From Rhizobiaceae bacterium (lineage in GTDB: Bacteria; Pseudomonadota; Alphaproteobacteria; Rhizobiales; Rhizobiaceae), in assembly GCA_017644105.1 (NCBI GenBank), contig JAEPMD010000010.1, positions 54,149-118,148 on the forward strand: DNA of 64,000 nucleotides, given 5' to 3'. Below are positions 53,488 through 63,949 of the stretch, piece after piece; position 1 is the first letter of the stretch, and each line of letters begins with the position of its first letter. Made by a program: the position numbers and the translations under genes. The notes beneath the pieces were generated by a model. It was not told the DNA's origin and searched no databases. It saw only the letters and a program-made list of their open reading frames with translations.

Positions 53488-53910
53488 ATGGCAACCTTAG
53501 ACGACATTATTAGTGACTTTGAATTTATCGTTGATTGGGAAGAGCTTTATCGTTATGTCATTGATTTAGGTAAAAAACTGCCTGATTTGTCAGATGATGA
53601 AATGAGTGCTGAGAATAAAGTTCAGGGTTGTGTCAGTCAGGTTTGGTTGATCTCAGAGCCTGACATGAGCGATGGGGACAATCCCATCATGCATTTCAGA
53701 GGCGCATCTGATGCGCATATCGTTAGCGGTCTCGTTGCCATCATGTTGACCGCATTTTCCGGAGTTCCTGCTAAAGAAGTTGCACATGTCAATGAGAACG
53801 AGATCTTTGAAAGACTGGGGCTTATTGAACATCTAACGCCGCAACGAGCCAATGGGCTTCGCGCTATGGCCGCTCGCATTAAACAACATGCAGCTGATGT
53901 ACTGCCTTAA
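53488..53910 (+). CDS. sufE: SufE-type sulfur acceptor
   Basis: A 140-residue SufE protein. Cys48 in NKVQGCVSQVWL receives persulfide from the SufS desulfurase and stimulates it during iron-sulfur cluster assembly in the cytoplasm. The HIVSGLVAIMLTAFSGVPAK and AHVNENEIFERLGLIEHLTP stretches are standard for the family. It stands apart from suf genes, as often seen in alphaproteobacteria. Its last 32 bases overlap the 3' end of the convergent gene at 53879-54328. Confidence 0.95.
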   Translation: MATLDDIISDFEFIVDWEELYRYVIDLGKKLPDLSDDEMSAENKVQGCVSQVWLISEPDMSDGDNPIMHFRGASDAHIVSGLVAIMLTAFSGVPAKEVAHVNENEIFERLGLIEHLTPQRANGLRAMAARIKQHAADVLP

Positions 53911-54328
53911 TCGTGGCCGATGATATTAAAAGGCCAATCAGACGCTCGCATAAAGAAATAAACTGCTCAGCTTCATAATCGTCTCGTTTATCTTCTATTT
54001 TACGGCACGCATAAGACACGCTTGTTCTATCAAGACCAATTCCTCGCGCAATTTTGCGCATAGAGTGACCCAATACAACGTGACAAAGATAAATTGCGAG
54101 GTGTTTGATAAATTTCACACCTTGAAAGGACCGTTTTTCGTAGCCGGCGTAATTATATTGGTAAAGTTCCTGAACAACTTTCTGAACAAGGAGATAGGTG
54201 TCTTCATCACTTAATTGAACCGTTTTAGTCTCAACTGGGTGATCATTTCTGGGTGGCTTTGGATAAAGTGCAGGCTTTTTATCACATACAGGCTGGTCAA
54301 ATTTTATTTGCAAATATTCCATGGCCAA
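53879..54328 (-). CDS. DnaA domain IV-like helix-turn-helix protein
   Basis: A 149-residue protein whose C-terminal half has the DnaA box-binding signature: KHLAIYLCHVVLGHSMRKIA followed by RGIGLDRTSVSYACRKIEDK, compared with the G-RDHTTVLHAVRKIE pattern of DnaA. The ATPase and N-terminal domains of DnaA are absent, so it is a small regulator, not an initiator. Such proteins occur in Rhizobiales and bind DNA; function is unproven. It lies downstream of mucR on the same strand with a 124-base gap. Its 3' end overlaps sufE by 32 bases. Confidence 0.85.
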   Translation of the reverse strand: MAMEYLQIKFDQPVCDKKPALYPKPPRNDHPVETKTVQLSDEDTYLLVQKVVQELYQYNYAGYEKRSFQGVKFIKHLAIYLCHVVLGHSMRKIARGIGLDRTSVSYACRKIEDKRDDYEAEQFISLCERLIGLLISSATIKAVHQLHVV

Positions 54329-54402
54329 ACACTAAGCACCAAAAATAGGAAAATATTCTTATACCAGGAATTGCAAATATTGTCTATCTTGTAGATGGTG
54401 AT

Positions 54403-54427
54403 AGCGGCAATATCAGAAATTGCCGCT
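54403..54427. repeat. Perfect 9-bp inverted repeat after mucR
   Basis: AGCGGCAAT (54403-54411) and ATTGCCGCT (54419-54427) form a stem with a seven-base loop 26 bases past the mucR stop. On the minus strand no T-run follows, so it may be a processing hairpin or operator for the DnaA-like gene; on the plus strand a short T-run follows. Confidence 0.5.
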
Positions 54428-54452
54428 GCCAATTTTAAAATGCACCTAAGAA

Positions 54453-54869
54453 TTAGGCGCGTTTTTGACCCAAACCCATTTGCTTGGCTAATTGCGATCT
54501 AGCTTTCGCATAAGCTGGCGCGACCATTGGATAATCGGCGGGCAATCCCCATTTTTCACGATATTCCTCTGGCGTGAGATTATAATGTGTCATGAGATGG
54601 CGCTTGAGTGATTTGAACTGTTTGCCATCCTCTAAACAAATGAGATAATCCTGATGGATAGACTGATCAATATCGATCGCTGGTTTATTGCGGCCATGTG
54701 CCGCTGCATTTCCAGTTTCTGAGATATCCATCACGGTCTCATGAATTGCCTGGATAAGATCAGTTAATTCTGACGTATTTACATCATGATTACTGACATA
54801 TGCAGACACAATATCCGACGTGATTTGAACACAGAAATTGGATTGCTGTAATTTTGAACTTTCAGGCAT
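54453..54869 (-). CDS. mucR: MucR/Ros-family transcriptional regulator
   Basis: A 138-residue zinc-finger regulator. The finger is in YLICLEDGKQFKSLKRHLMT with ligands Cys78, Asp81, His91 and His95, the Cys-Asp-His-His type of MucR proteins; LTPEEYREKWGLPADYPMVA follows as in all MucR/Ros members. The N-terminal part (TSDIVSAYVSNHDVNTSELT) oligomerises. MucR proteins bind AT-rich DNA as H-NS-like silencers and control envelope, motility, cell-cycle and virulence genes, and usually their own promoter. Confidence 0.96.
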   Translation of the reverse strand: MPESSKLQQSNFCVQITSDIVSAYVSNHDVNTSELTDLIQAIHETVMDISETGNAAAHGRNKPAIDIDQSIHQDYLICLEDGKQFKSLKRHLMTHYNLTPEEYREKWGLPADYPMVAPAYAKARSQLAKQMGLGQKRA

Positions 54870-55116
54870 AACTTCCCCGTACCTAAAAAGAGTTTATCAT
54901 GATACGCTACATACTAGAGCGAAATGAAGATCATATTCTAAAAACCAATACAACTATGGGCAATCATGATCATTTTTTTCGCGCAACACGACCTTGTTGC
55001 ATAAAAACTCCTAAATCAAACAGAACTGTAACACAAGTATTTGTTAGTGTTTCAACAAAAGTTGATAGAATTATGCTCAGTTTTTAAAGTTTTTCCGCAA
55101 TAATTCGGTTTTTTAT
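54870..55116. promoter_or_regulatory. AT-rich mucR upstream region
   Basis: The gap between mucR and the Mrp operon end is AT-rich with many A/T tracts, including TTTTTAAAGTTTTTCC near 55080 and CATGATACG near 54900. MucR binds such DNA, so autoregulation is plausible. A 62-codon plus-strand frame at 54899-55087 has no ribosome site or family resemblance and is not called. Confidence 0.4.
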
Positions 55117-55455
55117 CTAATTTTGATCGGATTTAGACATCTCATCCATGACAGATAAGTCGCTGAGCCTGTAACCAACTGCATAGGCAGCTTTTGCCAA
55201 AAGATGCGACGCTATTGGCGCAGTGAGCAAAAAGAATACAACCCCAATAAGAGCGCGCGTGATCGTCGCCAGATCATCCGAATAAATCGCCAAAGCAATG
55301 AGCATCAATCCGGAACCAAGCGTACCCGCTTTTGACGCGGCATGCATGCGCGAATAGACATCAGGCAAACGGATTAAGCCTACCGATGCAACAAGCGCAA
55401 AAAACGCACCTATGATAATCAATATCGAAACAACATATGTACCTAAATCTGCCAT
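55117..55455 (-). CDS. mrpG: Mrp cation/proton antiporter subunit G
   Basis: A 112-residue membrane protein with three helices; GLIRLPDVYSRMHAASKAGT is the MnhG/PhaG signature. It is the last gene of the seven-gene Mrp operon and abuts mrpF by one base. MrpG is required for assembly of the complex, which exports Na+ or K+ in exchange for protons. Confidence 0.95.
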   Translation of the reverse strand: MADLGTYVVSILIIIGAFFALVASVGLIRLPDVYSRMHAASKAGTLGSGLMLIALAIYSDDLATITRALIGVVFFLLTAPIASHLLAKAAYAVGYRLSDLSVMDEMSKSDQN

Positions 55456-55854
55456 TTAAGACCCCTGCTTTTCTTGATTATCTGCCGGTGTTGCATTTGC
55501 ACCCAACTCGCCGATCTTGTGATCAATCATTGCATCTGCATCCAATTCGTGACCGTCTTCCATCCCGCCTTCATCGGCTTGTCCACGCACCAAAATAAAG
55601 CGCGCAAACGCGACTGTCGCCAAGAAACCAACAAGGCCCAAAGCAATAGCAATATCCACATAAAGCGTATAACCTGTTTTAACACCTATTACGGCGATAT
55701 AGCCGATGGCAGCGCCGACCAACATATCGAGCCCGAGTATACGATCCGGCAATGTGGGGCCTTTTACGATACGTATAATGGTCAATAAAAACGCAAGGCT
55801 TAATAGAACCAGCGCAATATTAATGCTCATATCCAAAACGTCTTGTGCACTCAT
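55456..55854 (-). CDS. mrpF: Mrp cation/proton antiporter subunit F
   Basis: A 132-residue protein with three helices; [19 protein letters not shown] is the MrpF signature, with the conserved Asp in LPDR. An acidic C-terminal tail of about 40 residues ([14 protein letters not shown]) extends beyond the usual length. The ATG overlaps the mrpE stop (ATGA). Confidence 0.94.
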   Translation of the reverse strand: MSAQDVLDMSINIALVLLSLAFLLTIIRIVKGPTLPDRILGLDMLVGAAIGYIAVIGVKTGYTLYVDIAIALGLVGFLATVAFARFILVRGQADEGGMEDGHELDADAMIDHKIGELGANATPADNQEKQGS

Positions 55855-56324
55855 GGCTGCGATGCCTCCATGATTTTCTTCTCAAAACCTTCGGCGATAT
55901 CTCGTCGAGCAGCTTCGGGGTCTGACGCATCAATTGCGTGGACATAGATATATTTTTTGTCGTCTGACACATCAACAGACAGCGTGCCCGGGGTCAGTGT
56001 GATCATATTGGCAAGGATCGTAATCTGCATGTCGTTTTGTACGGTGAGCGGAAACGCGAATATACCAGGCTTGATGTCCAATTTCGGCGACATCACCAAA
56101 ATAGCAACACGCCACGCCGACATAACGAGTTCATATAGGAACAAAAGTATGAGCGAAATGATCCGGCGAGAACGCGAGAAATAGCCAAATGTTCCGACTT
56201 CACCACGGATGAGCCACAATGCGAAAATCGACAATAGGAAACCGAACAGCAAATTCAGTGCTGAAAAAGAACCGGTAAATGTCGCCCAGGCAAGGGTCAA
56301 AAGTATGTTGAAAATAAATAACAT
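55851..56324 (-). CDS. mrpE: Mrp cation/proton antiporter subunit E
   Basis: A 157-residue protein with N-terminal helices and [20 protein letters not shown], the MrpE hallmark. [18 protein letters not shown] and the C-terminal [15 protein letters not shown] fit the family. It overlaps both mrpD and mrpF by one and four bases. Confidence 0.95.
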   Translation of the reverse strand: MLFIFNILLTLAWATFTGSFSALNLLFGFLLSIFALWLIRGEVGTFGYFSRSRRIISLILLFLYELVMSAWRVAILVMSPKLDIKPGIFAFPLTVQNDMQITILANMITLTPGTLSVDVSDDKKYIYVHAIDASDPEAARRDIAEGFEKKIMEASQP

Positions 56325-57934
56325 TATTCGACGACCTCGCTTCCAAATACAGATTCAATATAAGCAACCGGATTGATCAATTGTTCGGCGGATTGATAGG
56401 CCAATTCAAACACAGATTGCGGGAAAAGACCAACAGCGACAACAATGATGGTCAGCGCAATCAGTGGAACAAAATCTGAAACGCCAAGCGCACCGTTACC
56501 TTTTTCAGTTTCGGCCATATCCTCCGCATCATCTTCTGGTTTCCAATATGACAAAGCCCAAACACGTGCAACTGCAATAGTTGTGAGGAAACCTGTTAAA
56601 AGAATCGAGAATGGCGCCCACCATGGAATAATCAATTCAATCGAAGCCTTGACCAACATAAGTTTTGGCCAGAATCCTGAGAAAGGTGGTAATCCGGCCA
56701 CCGCTAAGAACAGCATCAACGTGATTGCGGCTAATAGAGTATTCTTTTGGTAAATGCCGCGAATTTTGGTCATATCTTCCGCACCACCACACAGCTTTGC
56801 AGCCATACCTGCTGCGATATACAGCGCTGTCATCACCAGAATCGAATGAACCGCATAGAAAATAGTGCCACCAATTGCTTCCCGCGTCCCTATTGCAACG
56901 CCGATCAACATCATTCCAATGCCCGAAACAACGAGGAAACCGAGCAAGCGACGCACATTGGTTTGTGCAAGCGCGCCGATCGCGCCAAGCAACATGGTCA
57001 AGCATGCAACGATCGCCACCGCAAAAGACAATGCATCGATATTAACCGTCGGTTCGAGCGCCTCGCGTTGCAGTGAAAACAGCATAGTATACACGCGCAG
57101 GATCGCGTAAACACCCACCTTAGTAAGAAGACCGGCAAAGAGCGCAGATACCACGACACGCGGTGTGTGATAGGATGCTGGCAGCCAGAAATTAACCGGG
57201 AATGCCGCGGCTTTCATGACAAAAGCGAGAACAAACAGACCCGCCACTGTATTGAGCGGCAATGTGCCATCACTTTGCGCAATCTTCAGCGCTATATCGG
57301 CCATATTAAGTGTGCCGAAAATTCCATACAAATATGCTGTGGCAATCAGGAAGAGCGTTGTCGCGACAAGGTTTAAAAACGCATATTTCGTCGCGCCATC
57401 AAGCTGCCCTTTTTCTGATCCCAAGATCAAGAGGCCAAAAGATGCTATCAACAGTACTTCAAACCATACATAAAGGTTGAAAATATCACCCGTTAAGAAG
57501 GCCCCACTAACCCCAGCCATCAATAGAAACAGGAAGGAATAAAAACCATATCTGCGGCCAGAATGATTAACGTCTTTAATGCCATAAATTGTGCAAGCCA
57601 ACGCGACAACTGCTGCAGTGAAAGCGAGAACAGCACCTAAAATATCAACGGTGAAGGCAATGCCAAAAGGCGGTAACCAACGACCCATGACCATGGTGGT
57701 GGGGCCATTGATGATGATCTGTGATAAAAGCCCTGCGGTAATCAACACTTGAACCGCCATAGCCGGAATGGCCACCAAATGCTGCTGCGCAGTGTTTTTA
57801 CGCATCATCAATAAAAAGGTACCAATAACGATACACCATGCGACGGGCATAATAATGAGCCAATCGAGCAATGGAACCGGTTCAAGGTTCATCGCAGGTG
57901 TGAGATCTATTTCAGCTTCGCTACTACCGGCCAT
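56324..57934 (-). CDS. mrpD: Mrp cation/proton antiporter subunit D
   Basis: A 536-residue, about 14-helix protein of the NuoL/M/N-like proton-pumping fold: TGDIFNLYVWFEVLLIASFG contains the conserved Glu of helix five, and VMKAAAFPVNFWLPASYHTP the conserved Lys and the H-x-x-P of the discontinuous helix. MrpD is one of the two antiporter-like subunits that couple cation and proton movement. It follows mrpC by five bases. Confidence 0.96.
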   Translation of the reverse strand: MAGSSEAEIDLTPAMNLEPVPLLDWLIIMPVAWCIVIGTFLLMMRKNTAQQHLVAIPAMAVQVLITAGLLSQIIINGPTTMVMGRWLPPFGIAFTVDILGAVLAFTAAVVALACTIYGIKDVNHSGRRYGFYSFLFLLMAGVSGAFLTGDIFNLYVWFEVLLIASFGLLILGSEKGQLDGATKYAFLNLVATTLFLIATAYLYGIFGTLNMADIALKIAQSDGTLPLNTVAGLFVLAFVMKAAAFPVNFWLPASYHTPRVVVSALFAGLLTKVGVYAILRVYTMLFSLQREALEPTVNIDALSFAVAIVACLTMLLGAIGALAQTNVRRLLGFLVVSGIGMMLIGVAIGTREAIGGTIFYAVHSILVMTALYIAAGMAAKLCGGAEDMTKIRGIYQKNTLLAAITLMLFLAVAGLPPFSGFWPKLMLVKASIELIIPWWAPFSILLTGFLTTIAVARVWALSYWKPEDDAEDMAETEKGNGALGVSDFVPLIALTIIVVAVGLFPQSVFELAYQSAEQLINPVAYIESVFGSEVVE

Positions 57935-57939
57935 CTAAT

Positions 57940-58317
57940 TCAATACCCCAAAGGCGGTGTTTGATCATCCACCGGTTCTGCAACGCGCATCTCATCTGTG
58001 TTATCGGATCCAAGCTCTTGATAAGCGCGATAACCCAACACCAAAAGAAATGCGAAAAAGGAAAACGCAATCACAATTGCTGTCAGCACCAAAGCTTGCG
58101 GCAAAGGATTGGCCGCTTGCGCTGATAAAACGCTTTCATCCACGCCAATGATTGGTGGGACTTCGCGCGTTAATCTGCCATTTGTGAAGATCAAAAGATT
58201 CACGGCATTACCCAAAATTGCAGCTCCGATCAGGATACGGATGATATGTTTTGACAGCATCAAATAGATTGAAACTGCAAATAACGCACCGACAACAACA
58301 GCCATCCAAGCTTCCAT
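57940..58317 (-). CDS. mrpC: Mrp cation/proton antiporter subunit C
   Basis: A 125-residue NuoK-like protein with three helices; LSKHIIRILIGAAILGNAVN and NPLPQALVLTAIVIAFSFFA are typical of MnhC/PhaC. It overlaps mrpB by one base. Confidence 0.95.
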   Translation of the reverse strand: MEAWMAVVVGALFAVSIYLMLSKHIIRILIGAAILGNAVNLLIFTNGRLTREVPPIIGVDESVLSAQAANPLPQALVLTAIVIAFSFFAFLLVLGYRAYQELGSDNTDEMRVAEPVDDQTPPLGY

Positions 58318-58736
58318 TATTCGCGCTCCCTTTCTTCTAGGGCCAGCGCAATGGAGGCAATTGCTCCCACAACGACCAGATATACACCAATATCGAAAAA
58401 CAGGATGGATGAGATTTTGATCTTCTCACCCAGAATATAAATGCTGCCCCACAGTCCCGTCATAAACGGAACGCCCGCAAAAACAGAAACCAATCCCGAT
58501 ATGGATGATATCAGCAAGCCGGCTGCTGCGATGGACATGGGATGAAAATGCATGGCTCTACGCACTGGTGCTACACCATTTGCAATGCCGTAGATCGCAA
58601 AGGCAGATGCTGCAATCAGCCCACCGATAAACCCTCCACCGGGCTCGTTATGGCCGCGTAGCAGCACAAAAATCGAAAACAAAATCATCAAACTTGCGAG
58701 ATAAGGAACAGCGGTTCTGAAAATCAACGTTCTCAT
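58317..58736 (-). CDS. mrpB: Mrp cation/proton antiporter subunit B
   Basis: A 139-residue protein with four helices and [20 protein letters not shown], the MnhB domain motif. A free-standing mrpB next to a long mrpA marks a seven-gene (group 1 type) Mrp operon. Its ATG overlaps the mrpA stop (ATGA). Confidence 0.95.
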   Translation of the reverse strand: MRTLIFRTAVPYLASLMILFSIFVLLRGHNEPGGGFIGGLIAASAFAIYGIANGVAPVRRAMHFHPMSIAAAGLLISSISGLVSVFAGVPFMTGLWGSIYILGEKIKISSILFFDIGVYLVVVGAIASIALALEERERE

Positions 58737-61177
58737 TTTGATACCTCCGCTTTTGCCACAAGATTGTCTTTGACCGGCGCATCCGGATCATTATCAGCAA
58801 CAATTGTGCGATGCGGGCGAATTCGCACCAAGGCCAGAACGGCGAGACCTGCTACCATTACCACGGCAATTTCACCCCAGGTATCTGTTCCTCGGAAGTC
58901 GACCAAAATAACGTTCACAACATTTGTCCCATTCGCAATGATCTTGGAATAGGCTGAGAAGAATTCCGAAAGATAAGGATCAAACTTATCTTGGGTCACG
59001 CGCATGAGATAGAGCATGAAACCGATACCGCAAGCGAGCGCAATCACACCATCAATAATGACTTGAGGCCAAGAACGATGATCGGCAGCTGTGAGCTTTA
59101 GCCTGGTCATCACAAGCGCAAGGATGACGACTGAGAGGGTTTCCACCATGAATTGGGTAAAGGATAAATCAGGTGCGCCGAAGAGCATAAAGAGAACCGC
59201 CACAGCAAAGCCTTGAATGCCCAATGAAACAATCGCGGTCAAACGATCCTGCGCATATATCACCGCCAAAAGACCGAGAACCAGAATGGCCATAATCGCA
59301 GCTTCATAGAACCTGACCTCGCCGGTGAAGTCCGGCATTGCTGGAAATTCACCATAAACCCACATCGGAATGAAGAGTGCTAAAGCGACAATTGCAAATG
59401 TGAAGGTCATGTAGACTTCTAAGCGGCCTGTTTGAATGCGTCGGGTAATCGCAAATGACAATCGCACAATTCCGGAAATAAACTGATCGAAACCTTTATC
59501 CGGCCCCCATCCACCAAAGAACCAATTGTAGAAATTATCAATCGCAGTTCTAAGGTGATCGATGTTTCTGTATGCCAGTACACCAAATGCGACCGTAATA
59601 GCTGATAATAGCAGCGGAAGGCTTGGATGGAACAATGCGGCGAGTGACAAATCGATCTCAACAATAGCGCCCCAAACAGCCGTACTCATCGGATTGGAAA
59701 TATAGTAATGCGCGAGCCATGAGAATATGCCCGCAAATACGGCGACAGCACCGAGTACAACGGGTCCAAGCCACAAGAGCGGCGGTCCTTCATGCGCATG
59801 TTTAGGTGTTTCTATTTTCTCATCGAGGAAAGGTTTGAGCGCAACGGCAAAGCCGATCACAAACATCAAACCATTGCCAATAATTGCGACAATCGTAAAT
59901 ACGATTGACCATAAATCCGCGCCGATTAAAGCGTAATAGATCTCTTCCTTTGCGAGGAAACCAAAAAGCGGTGGAAGACCAGCCATGGATATGGCAGCGA
60001 CAACTGCCGCGCCAAATGTAATAGGCATGGCCTTTCGTAATCCGCCGAGCTTGGTGATGTCACGTGTTCCCGCTTCATGATCAATAATACCAGCGACCAT
60101 GAACAAGGCGCCCTTGAACAAGGAGTGCGCGACCAAATAAAGAACTGCGGCTGCGATGGCTTTTTCCGTACCAAATCCGATCAGCATGACGAGCAAACCA
60201 AGCGAGGACACGGTGGTATAGGCCAACATAAGTTTGAGGTCTGTTTGGCGGACTGCTAACAGGGTGCCAATGATGAGGGTTGCACCACCAAAAATCGGCA
60301 AGATGGTCAACCATTCCGTCGTACCACCCAAAAGCGGATTCAGACGCATAAGCAGATAAACACCAGCTTTCACCATGGTTGCTGAGTGTAGATATGCAGA
60401 TACAGGCGTTGGTGCTTCCATGGCATTTGGCAGCCAAAAATGGAAGGGGAATTGCGCGGATTTGGTAAATGCACCACCCAAAACCAAGAGCAATAAAGCG
60501 AGATAAAATGGGCTTTGTGTCAAATATTTGCTGTAGAAGGCGATGCTATCTTCAGAGCTCAGCATGAACGAGAAACTATTGCTACCCGTGGTCAGCCAAA
60601 GCATGATCAATCCAGCCATCAAAGCCAAGCCACCACCGCCTGTAACCACAAGCGCTTGGATGGCTGAACGTCTGGAAGCTGCACTCTTGTGATTAAACCC
60701 GATCAGCAGGAATGACGTTATGGAGGTTAATTCCCAATAGATGAAGAAGGTGAAGAAGCTATCGGCTAAAACGACGCCAAGCATTGCGCCCATGAATAAA
60801 AACAGGAACGAGAAAAAACGCCCAAGTTGAGGGTGCCCACCCAGATAGCCACCTGCATACAAAATGATGAATGTTCCGATACCTGATATCAACAGAGCAA
60901 ACGTCGACGATAGCCCATCAATGAACCAAGAAAAACTAACGAAAAATTCTGGAACCCACAGATATCCGCCTGTTATCGGTGGGTGATCGGGCGACGTTCC
61001 GATCAACGCGACTTGCGGTAAAAAGCCTGCAATGTGCAGGAAGATGAATGCTGGCGCAATGGCGAGCAGCCAGGCAGCTTTTGCACCCATAATCTGCGTC
61101 AGTTTGGGAGCAATCAGCGCTGCCAAAAACGGCAACAACATTGCAAACATCATCGTGCCATTGGCATCACCAAACAT
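58733..61177 (-). CDS. mrpA: Mrp cation/proton antiporter subunit A
   Basis: The frame opens at GTG 61222, but the ATG at 61177 has GGAGGTGGAG ending five bases upstream and the protein then begins at the family start ([17 protein letters not shown]), so 814 residues are preferred. The N-terminal part is NuoL-like: [20 protein letters not shown] with the key Glu, [20 protein letters not shown] with the key Lys and the H-x-x-P kink. The C-terminal part (about 640-800) carries the MbhD/MbhE-like domains ([20 protein letters not shown]). It starts the operon and is divergent from msrB. Confidence 0.95.
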   Translation of the reverse strand: MFGDANGTMMFAMLLPFLAALIAPKLTQIMGAKAAWLLAIAPAFIFLHIAGFLPQVALIGTSPDHPPITGGYLWVPEFFVSFSWFIDGLSSTFALLISGIGTFIILYAGGYLGGHPQLGRFFSFLFLFMGAMLGVVLADSFFTFFIYWELTSITSFLLIGFNHKSAASRRSAIQALVVTGGGGLALMAGLIMLWLTTGSNSFSFMLSSEDSIAFYSKYLTQSPFYLALLLLVLGGAFTKSAQFPFHFWLPNAMEAPTPVSAYLHSATMVKAGVYLLMRLNPLLGGTTEWLTILPIFGGATLIIGTLLAVRQTDLKLMLAYTTVSSLGLLVMLIGFGTEKAIAAAVLYLVAHSLFKGALFMVAGIIDHEAGTRDITKLGGLRKAMPITFGAAVVAAISMAGLPPLFGFLAKEEIYYALIGADLWSIVFTIVAIIGNGLMFVIGFAVALKPFLDEKIETPKHAHEGPPLLWLGPVVLGAVAVFAGIFSWLAHYYISNPMSTAVWGAIVEIDLSLAALFHPSLPLLLSAITVAFGVLAYRNIDHLRTAIDNFYNWFFGGWGPDKGFDQFISGIVRLSFAITRRIQTGRLEVYMTFTFAIVALALFIPMWVYGEFPAMPDFTGEVRFYEAAIMAILVLGLLAVIYAQDRLTAIVSLGIQGFAVAVLFMLFGAPDLSFTQFMVETLSVVILALVMTRLKLTAADHRSWPQVIIDGVIALACGIGFMLYLMRVTQDKFDPYLSEFFSAYSKIIANGTNVVNVILVDFRGTDTWGEIAVVMVAGLAVLALVRIRPHRTIVADNDPDAPVKDNLVAKAEVSK

Positions 61178-61348
61178 TAAAACTCCACCTCCGAGCAAAA
61201 GCCCTAAATATATTAGTTTCACAATTAGGGGGCGACTGTCAAAAGTACAAGGGTAGTTTCACCGATTTTCCGCACAAAATCAGCCTTCAGCATTGCGAGG
61301 AATGAAACTGATACTTATTTATATACGTAAGAGAGTTGAGGAGAAAAA

Positions 61349-61762
61349 ATGTCTGATAAAATTGTTGATAAACTCGTTCTAAGTGATGCTGAATGGCGTG
61401 AGCGCCTCACCCCTGAGCAATATAAAATTGCCAGAAAGCATGGAACTGAACGTGCATTTACCTCTCCTTTGAACAATAATAAGGCAAAGGGGATCTATCG
61501 TTGTGTTGGTTGTCAAACAGAATTGTTTTCATCCGACGCCAAATTTGATTCCGGCACGGGCTGGCCCAGCTATTTTGCACCCATCAGCGAAGACGTCGTC
61601 TCTGAACACAAAGATCGATCATTTTTTATGACCCGCACGGAGATCAGATGTGCAACATGCGACAGCCATTTGGGGCATGTGTTTCCCGATGGTCCTCAAC
61701 CCACCGGCTTGCGTTATTGCATGAACGGGGCAGTGCTTGATTTCGAAGCTGAAGCCGAATAA
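61349..61762 (+). CDS. msrB: Peptide-methionine (R)-S-oxide reductase
   Basis: A 137-residue MsrB. Two zinc pairs are at Cys52/Cys55 ([10 protein letters not shown]) and Cys101/Cys104 ([13 protein letters not shown]), and the catalytic Cys124 is in [26 protein letters not shown] forms the substrate pocket. It repairs oxidised methionine (R form) in the cytoplasm. GAGGAG lies just before the ATG. The 171-bp gap to mrpA contains AT-rich promoter-like sequence (TATTTATATACG). Confidence 0.96.
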   Translation: MSDKIVDKLVLSDAEWRERLTPEQYKIARKHGTERAFTSPLNNNKAKGIYRCVGCQTELFSSDAKFDSGTGWPSYFAPISEDVVSEHKDRSFFMTRTEIRCATCDSHLGHVFPDGPQPTGLRYCMNGAVLDFEAEAE

Positions 61763-61840
61763 CCATTAGCAAATCGCTTTGGCAGCCAACAGGCTGCCAT
61801 TTCCAATCCTATTATCTAATCTCAAACTTGGAGTGCCGCC

Positions 61841-63949
61841 TTGAGCGTATTTTCAAACCTTCCTAAAGCCCCCATCGCTGATATCAAACCTGAAAGCGAT
61901 ACGCGCCACGGCATAACACGAACCGATGACTATGCTTGGTTACGGGCTGATAATTGGCAGGAAGTATTCCAAGATCCAAACGTGCTCGATCAGGATATTC
62001 GAGCGTATCTGGAAGCGGAAAATGAGTTTCAGGATGCGGCTTTAAAAGACACGGAAGCGCTGCAAAAATTGCTATTTGGCGAAATGAAAGGCCGCATTAA
62101 GGAAGATGATTCATCCATCCCGGTGAAAGATGGCCCTTATGCCTATGGTGTGGAATTTGTAACGGGTGGCGAGCAGCCACATTATTTCCGCATTCCGCGC
62201 GATGCCGATAAAGATAGTGCGGACAAAGAAATTCTCCTTAACGGCGATGATGAAGCTGAGGGCAAAGAATATTTCCGACTTGGCGGCATTTCCGCCTCCC
62301 CTGATCATTCGCTTGGGCTATGGGGTTACGATGATAAAGGTTCGGAATTCTTTTCACTGCGCGTGCGCGATTTAAATACCAAAGAAGATCTTGACGATAC
62401 GCTTGAAAATACTGGTGGATCAGGTGCTTGGGATGCGGCTGGGACGGGCTTTTTCTACACGGCATTGAACGAAAATCATCGTCCTTCAAAAATCTTCTAT
62501 CACAAGCTTGGCACTGATCAATCTGAGGATGTATTGATCCATGAAGAAGAAGATGCCGGCTACTTTATGGGGGTTGGGCAAAGCGCGCTGAATGACGTGA
62601 TTTATATCAATATTCATGATCACGAAACATCGGAAATCTGGCTTATACCAGCTGATAGTCCGCTGACAAAACCAAAGCTTGTCGCAAAGCGAGAAACCGG
62701 GATTGAATATGATCTCACTGAAGGTGGAGATGAGTTTTTCATTCTCACCAATGACGGTGATGCGAAAGATTTCAAAATCATGCGCGCGCCATTTGCCACG
62801 CCAGAAAAAGAGCATTGGACCGAAATTGTTGCGCATAAACCTGGCAACCTCATCATCAGCCATGGCGCCTATAAAAATCATCTTGTCTGGATGGAACGAG
62901 AAGATGGATTGCCGAAAATCAATATTATGGATCGCACCAGCGGTGACATCCATTCCATTGAATTCGATGAAGAAGCATTTTCACTCGGCTTTTCAGGCGC
63001 CGCGGAATATGACACCGACGTTGTTCGCTTTTCATATTCATCCATGACCACCCCTTCTCAACTTTATGATTACAACCTATCCACACGTGAACGGGACCTA
63101 CTTAAAACCCAGGATGTACCTTCTGGGCACAAAATCAGCGATTATGTGACACGTCGTGTAATGGCACCATCTCATGATGGCACATTGGTGCCAGTCAGCT
63201 TGCTTTACCACAAGGAAACAAAATTGGATGGCTCGGCGCCTGCCGTTTTATATGGATACGGCTCTTATGGCATGTCCATTCCAGCGTCATTTAACACCAA
63301 TTGTTTGTCGCTGGTTGATCGTGGTTTTGTCTATGCAATTGCCCATATTCGCGGCGGTAAAGACAAAGGTTTTGCTTGGTATGAAGATGGCAAGCGCGAG
63401 ACTAAGAAAAACACATTCGAAGATTTTGTGGCATCGGCAAGGTATCTCGTTTCTGAAAATTTCACATCGCATGATCGGATTATTGCGCAAGGTGGTTCTG
63501 CTGGCGGAATGTTGATGGGTGCATGTGTTAACATGGCACCGGATGCATTTGGTGGTGTTATTGCAGCTGTCCCGTTTGTGGATGTTTTGAACACAATGCT
63601 GGATGATACATTGCCGTTAACACCGCCAGAATGGCCGGAATGGGGTAATCCAATCGAAAGCCAAGATGCTTACGAATATATCGCGTCCTATTCACCATAT
63701 GACAACGTTGAAGCGAAATCCTACCCACCAATTTTGGCACTTGCTGGTCTGACAGATCCTCGCGTGACATATTGGGAGCCAGCCAAATGGGTTGCCAAAC
63801 TTCGCGCGCATCAGCAAGGAGATGCACCTATCTTGCTTAAAACCAATATGGGCGCCGGTCATGGTGGTGCCGCGGGCCGTTTCCAGCGTTTGGAAGAAAT
63901 AGCGGTTGAATACGCTTTTGCGCTCAAAACGACTGGCATTGGCAAGTAA
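61841..63949 (+). CDS. ptrB: Oligopeptidase B-type serine peptidase (S9 family)
   Basis: A 702-residue prolyl-oligopeptidase family enzyme. The TTG at 61841 has GGAG at seven bases and starts next to the conserved PDTRHGITRTDDYAWLR-like region, so it is preferred. An N-terminal propeller (about 75-430) leads to an alpha/beta hydrolase with the triad Ser553 (QGGSAGGML), Asp639 (LAGLTDPRV) and His674 (GAGHGGAAG). ILALAGLTDPRVTYWEPAKW is typical of oligopeptidase B, which cuts short peptides after Arg or Lys in the cytoplasm. It follows msrB by 78 bases. Confidence 0.94.
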   Translation: MSVFSNLPKAPIADIKPESDTRHGITRTDDYAWLRADNWQEVFQDPNVLDQDIRAYLEAENEFQDAALKDTEALQKLLFGEMKGRIKEDDSSIPVKDGPYAYGVEFVTGGEQPHYFRIPRDADKDSADKEILLNGDDEAEGKEYFRLGGISASPDHSLGLWGYDDKGSEFFSLRVRDLNTKEDLDDTLENTGGSGAWDAAGTGFFYTALNENHRPSKIFYHKLGTDQSEDVLIHEEEDAGYFMGVGQSALNDVIYINIHDHETSEIWLIPADSPLTKPKLVAKRETGIEYDLTEGGDEFFILTNDGDAKDFKIMRAPFATPEKEHWTEIVAHKPGNLIISHGAYKNHLVWMEREDGLPKINIMDRTSGDIHSIEFDEEAFSLGFSGAAEYDTDVVRFSYSSMTTPSQLYDYNLSTRERDLLKTQDVPSGHKISDYVTRRVMAPSHDGTLVPVSLLYHKETKLDGSAPAVLYGYGSYGMSIPASFNTNCLSLVDRGFVYAIAHIRGGKDKGFAWYEDGKRETKKNTFEDFVASARYLVSENFTSHDRIIAQGGSAGGMLMGACVNMAPDAFGGVIAAVPFVDVLNTMLDDTLPLTPPEWPEWGNPIESQDAYEYIASYSPYDNVEAKSYPPILALAGLTDPRVTYWEPAKWVAKLRAHQQGDAPILLKTNMGAGHGGAAGRFQRLEEIAVEYAFALKTTGIGK

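Noticed and set aside
54899..55087. 62-codon plus-strand ORF between mucR and mrpG
   Set aside because: AT-rich intergenic sequence, no ribosome site, no recognisable domain; better read as the mucR regulatory region.
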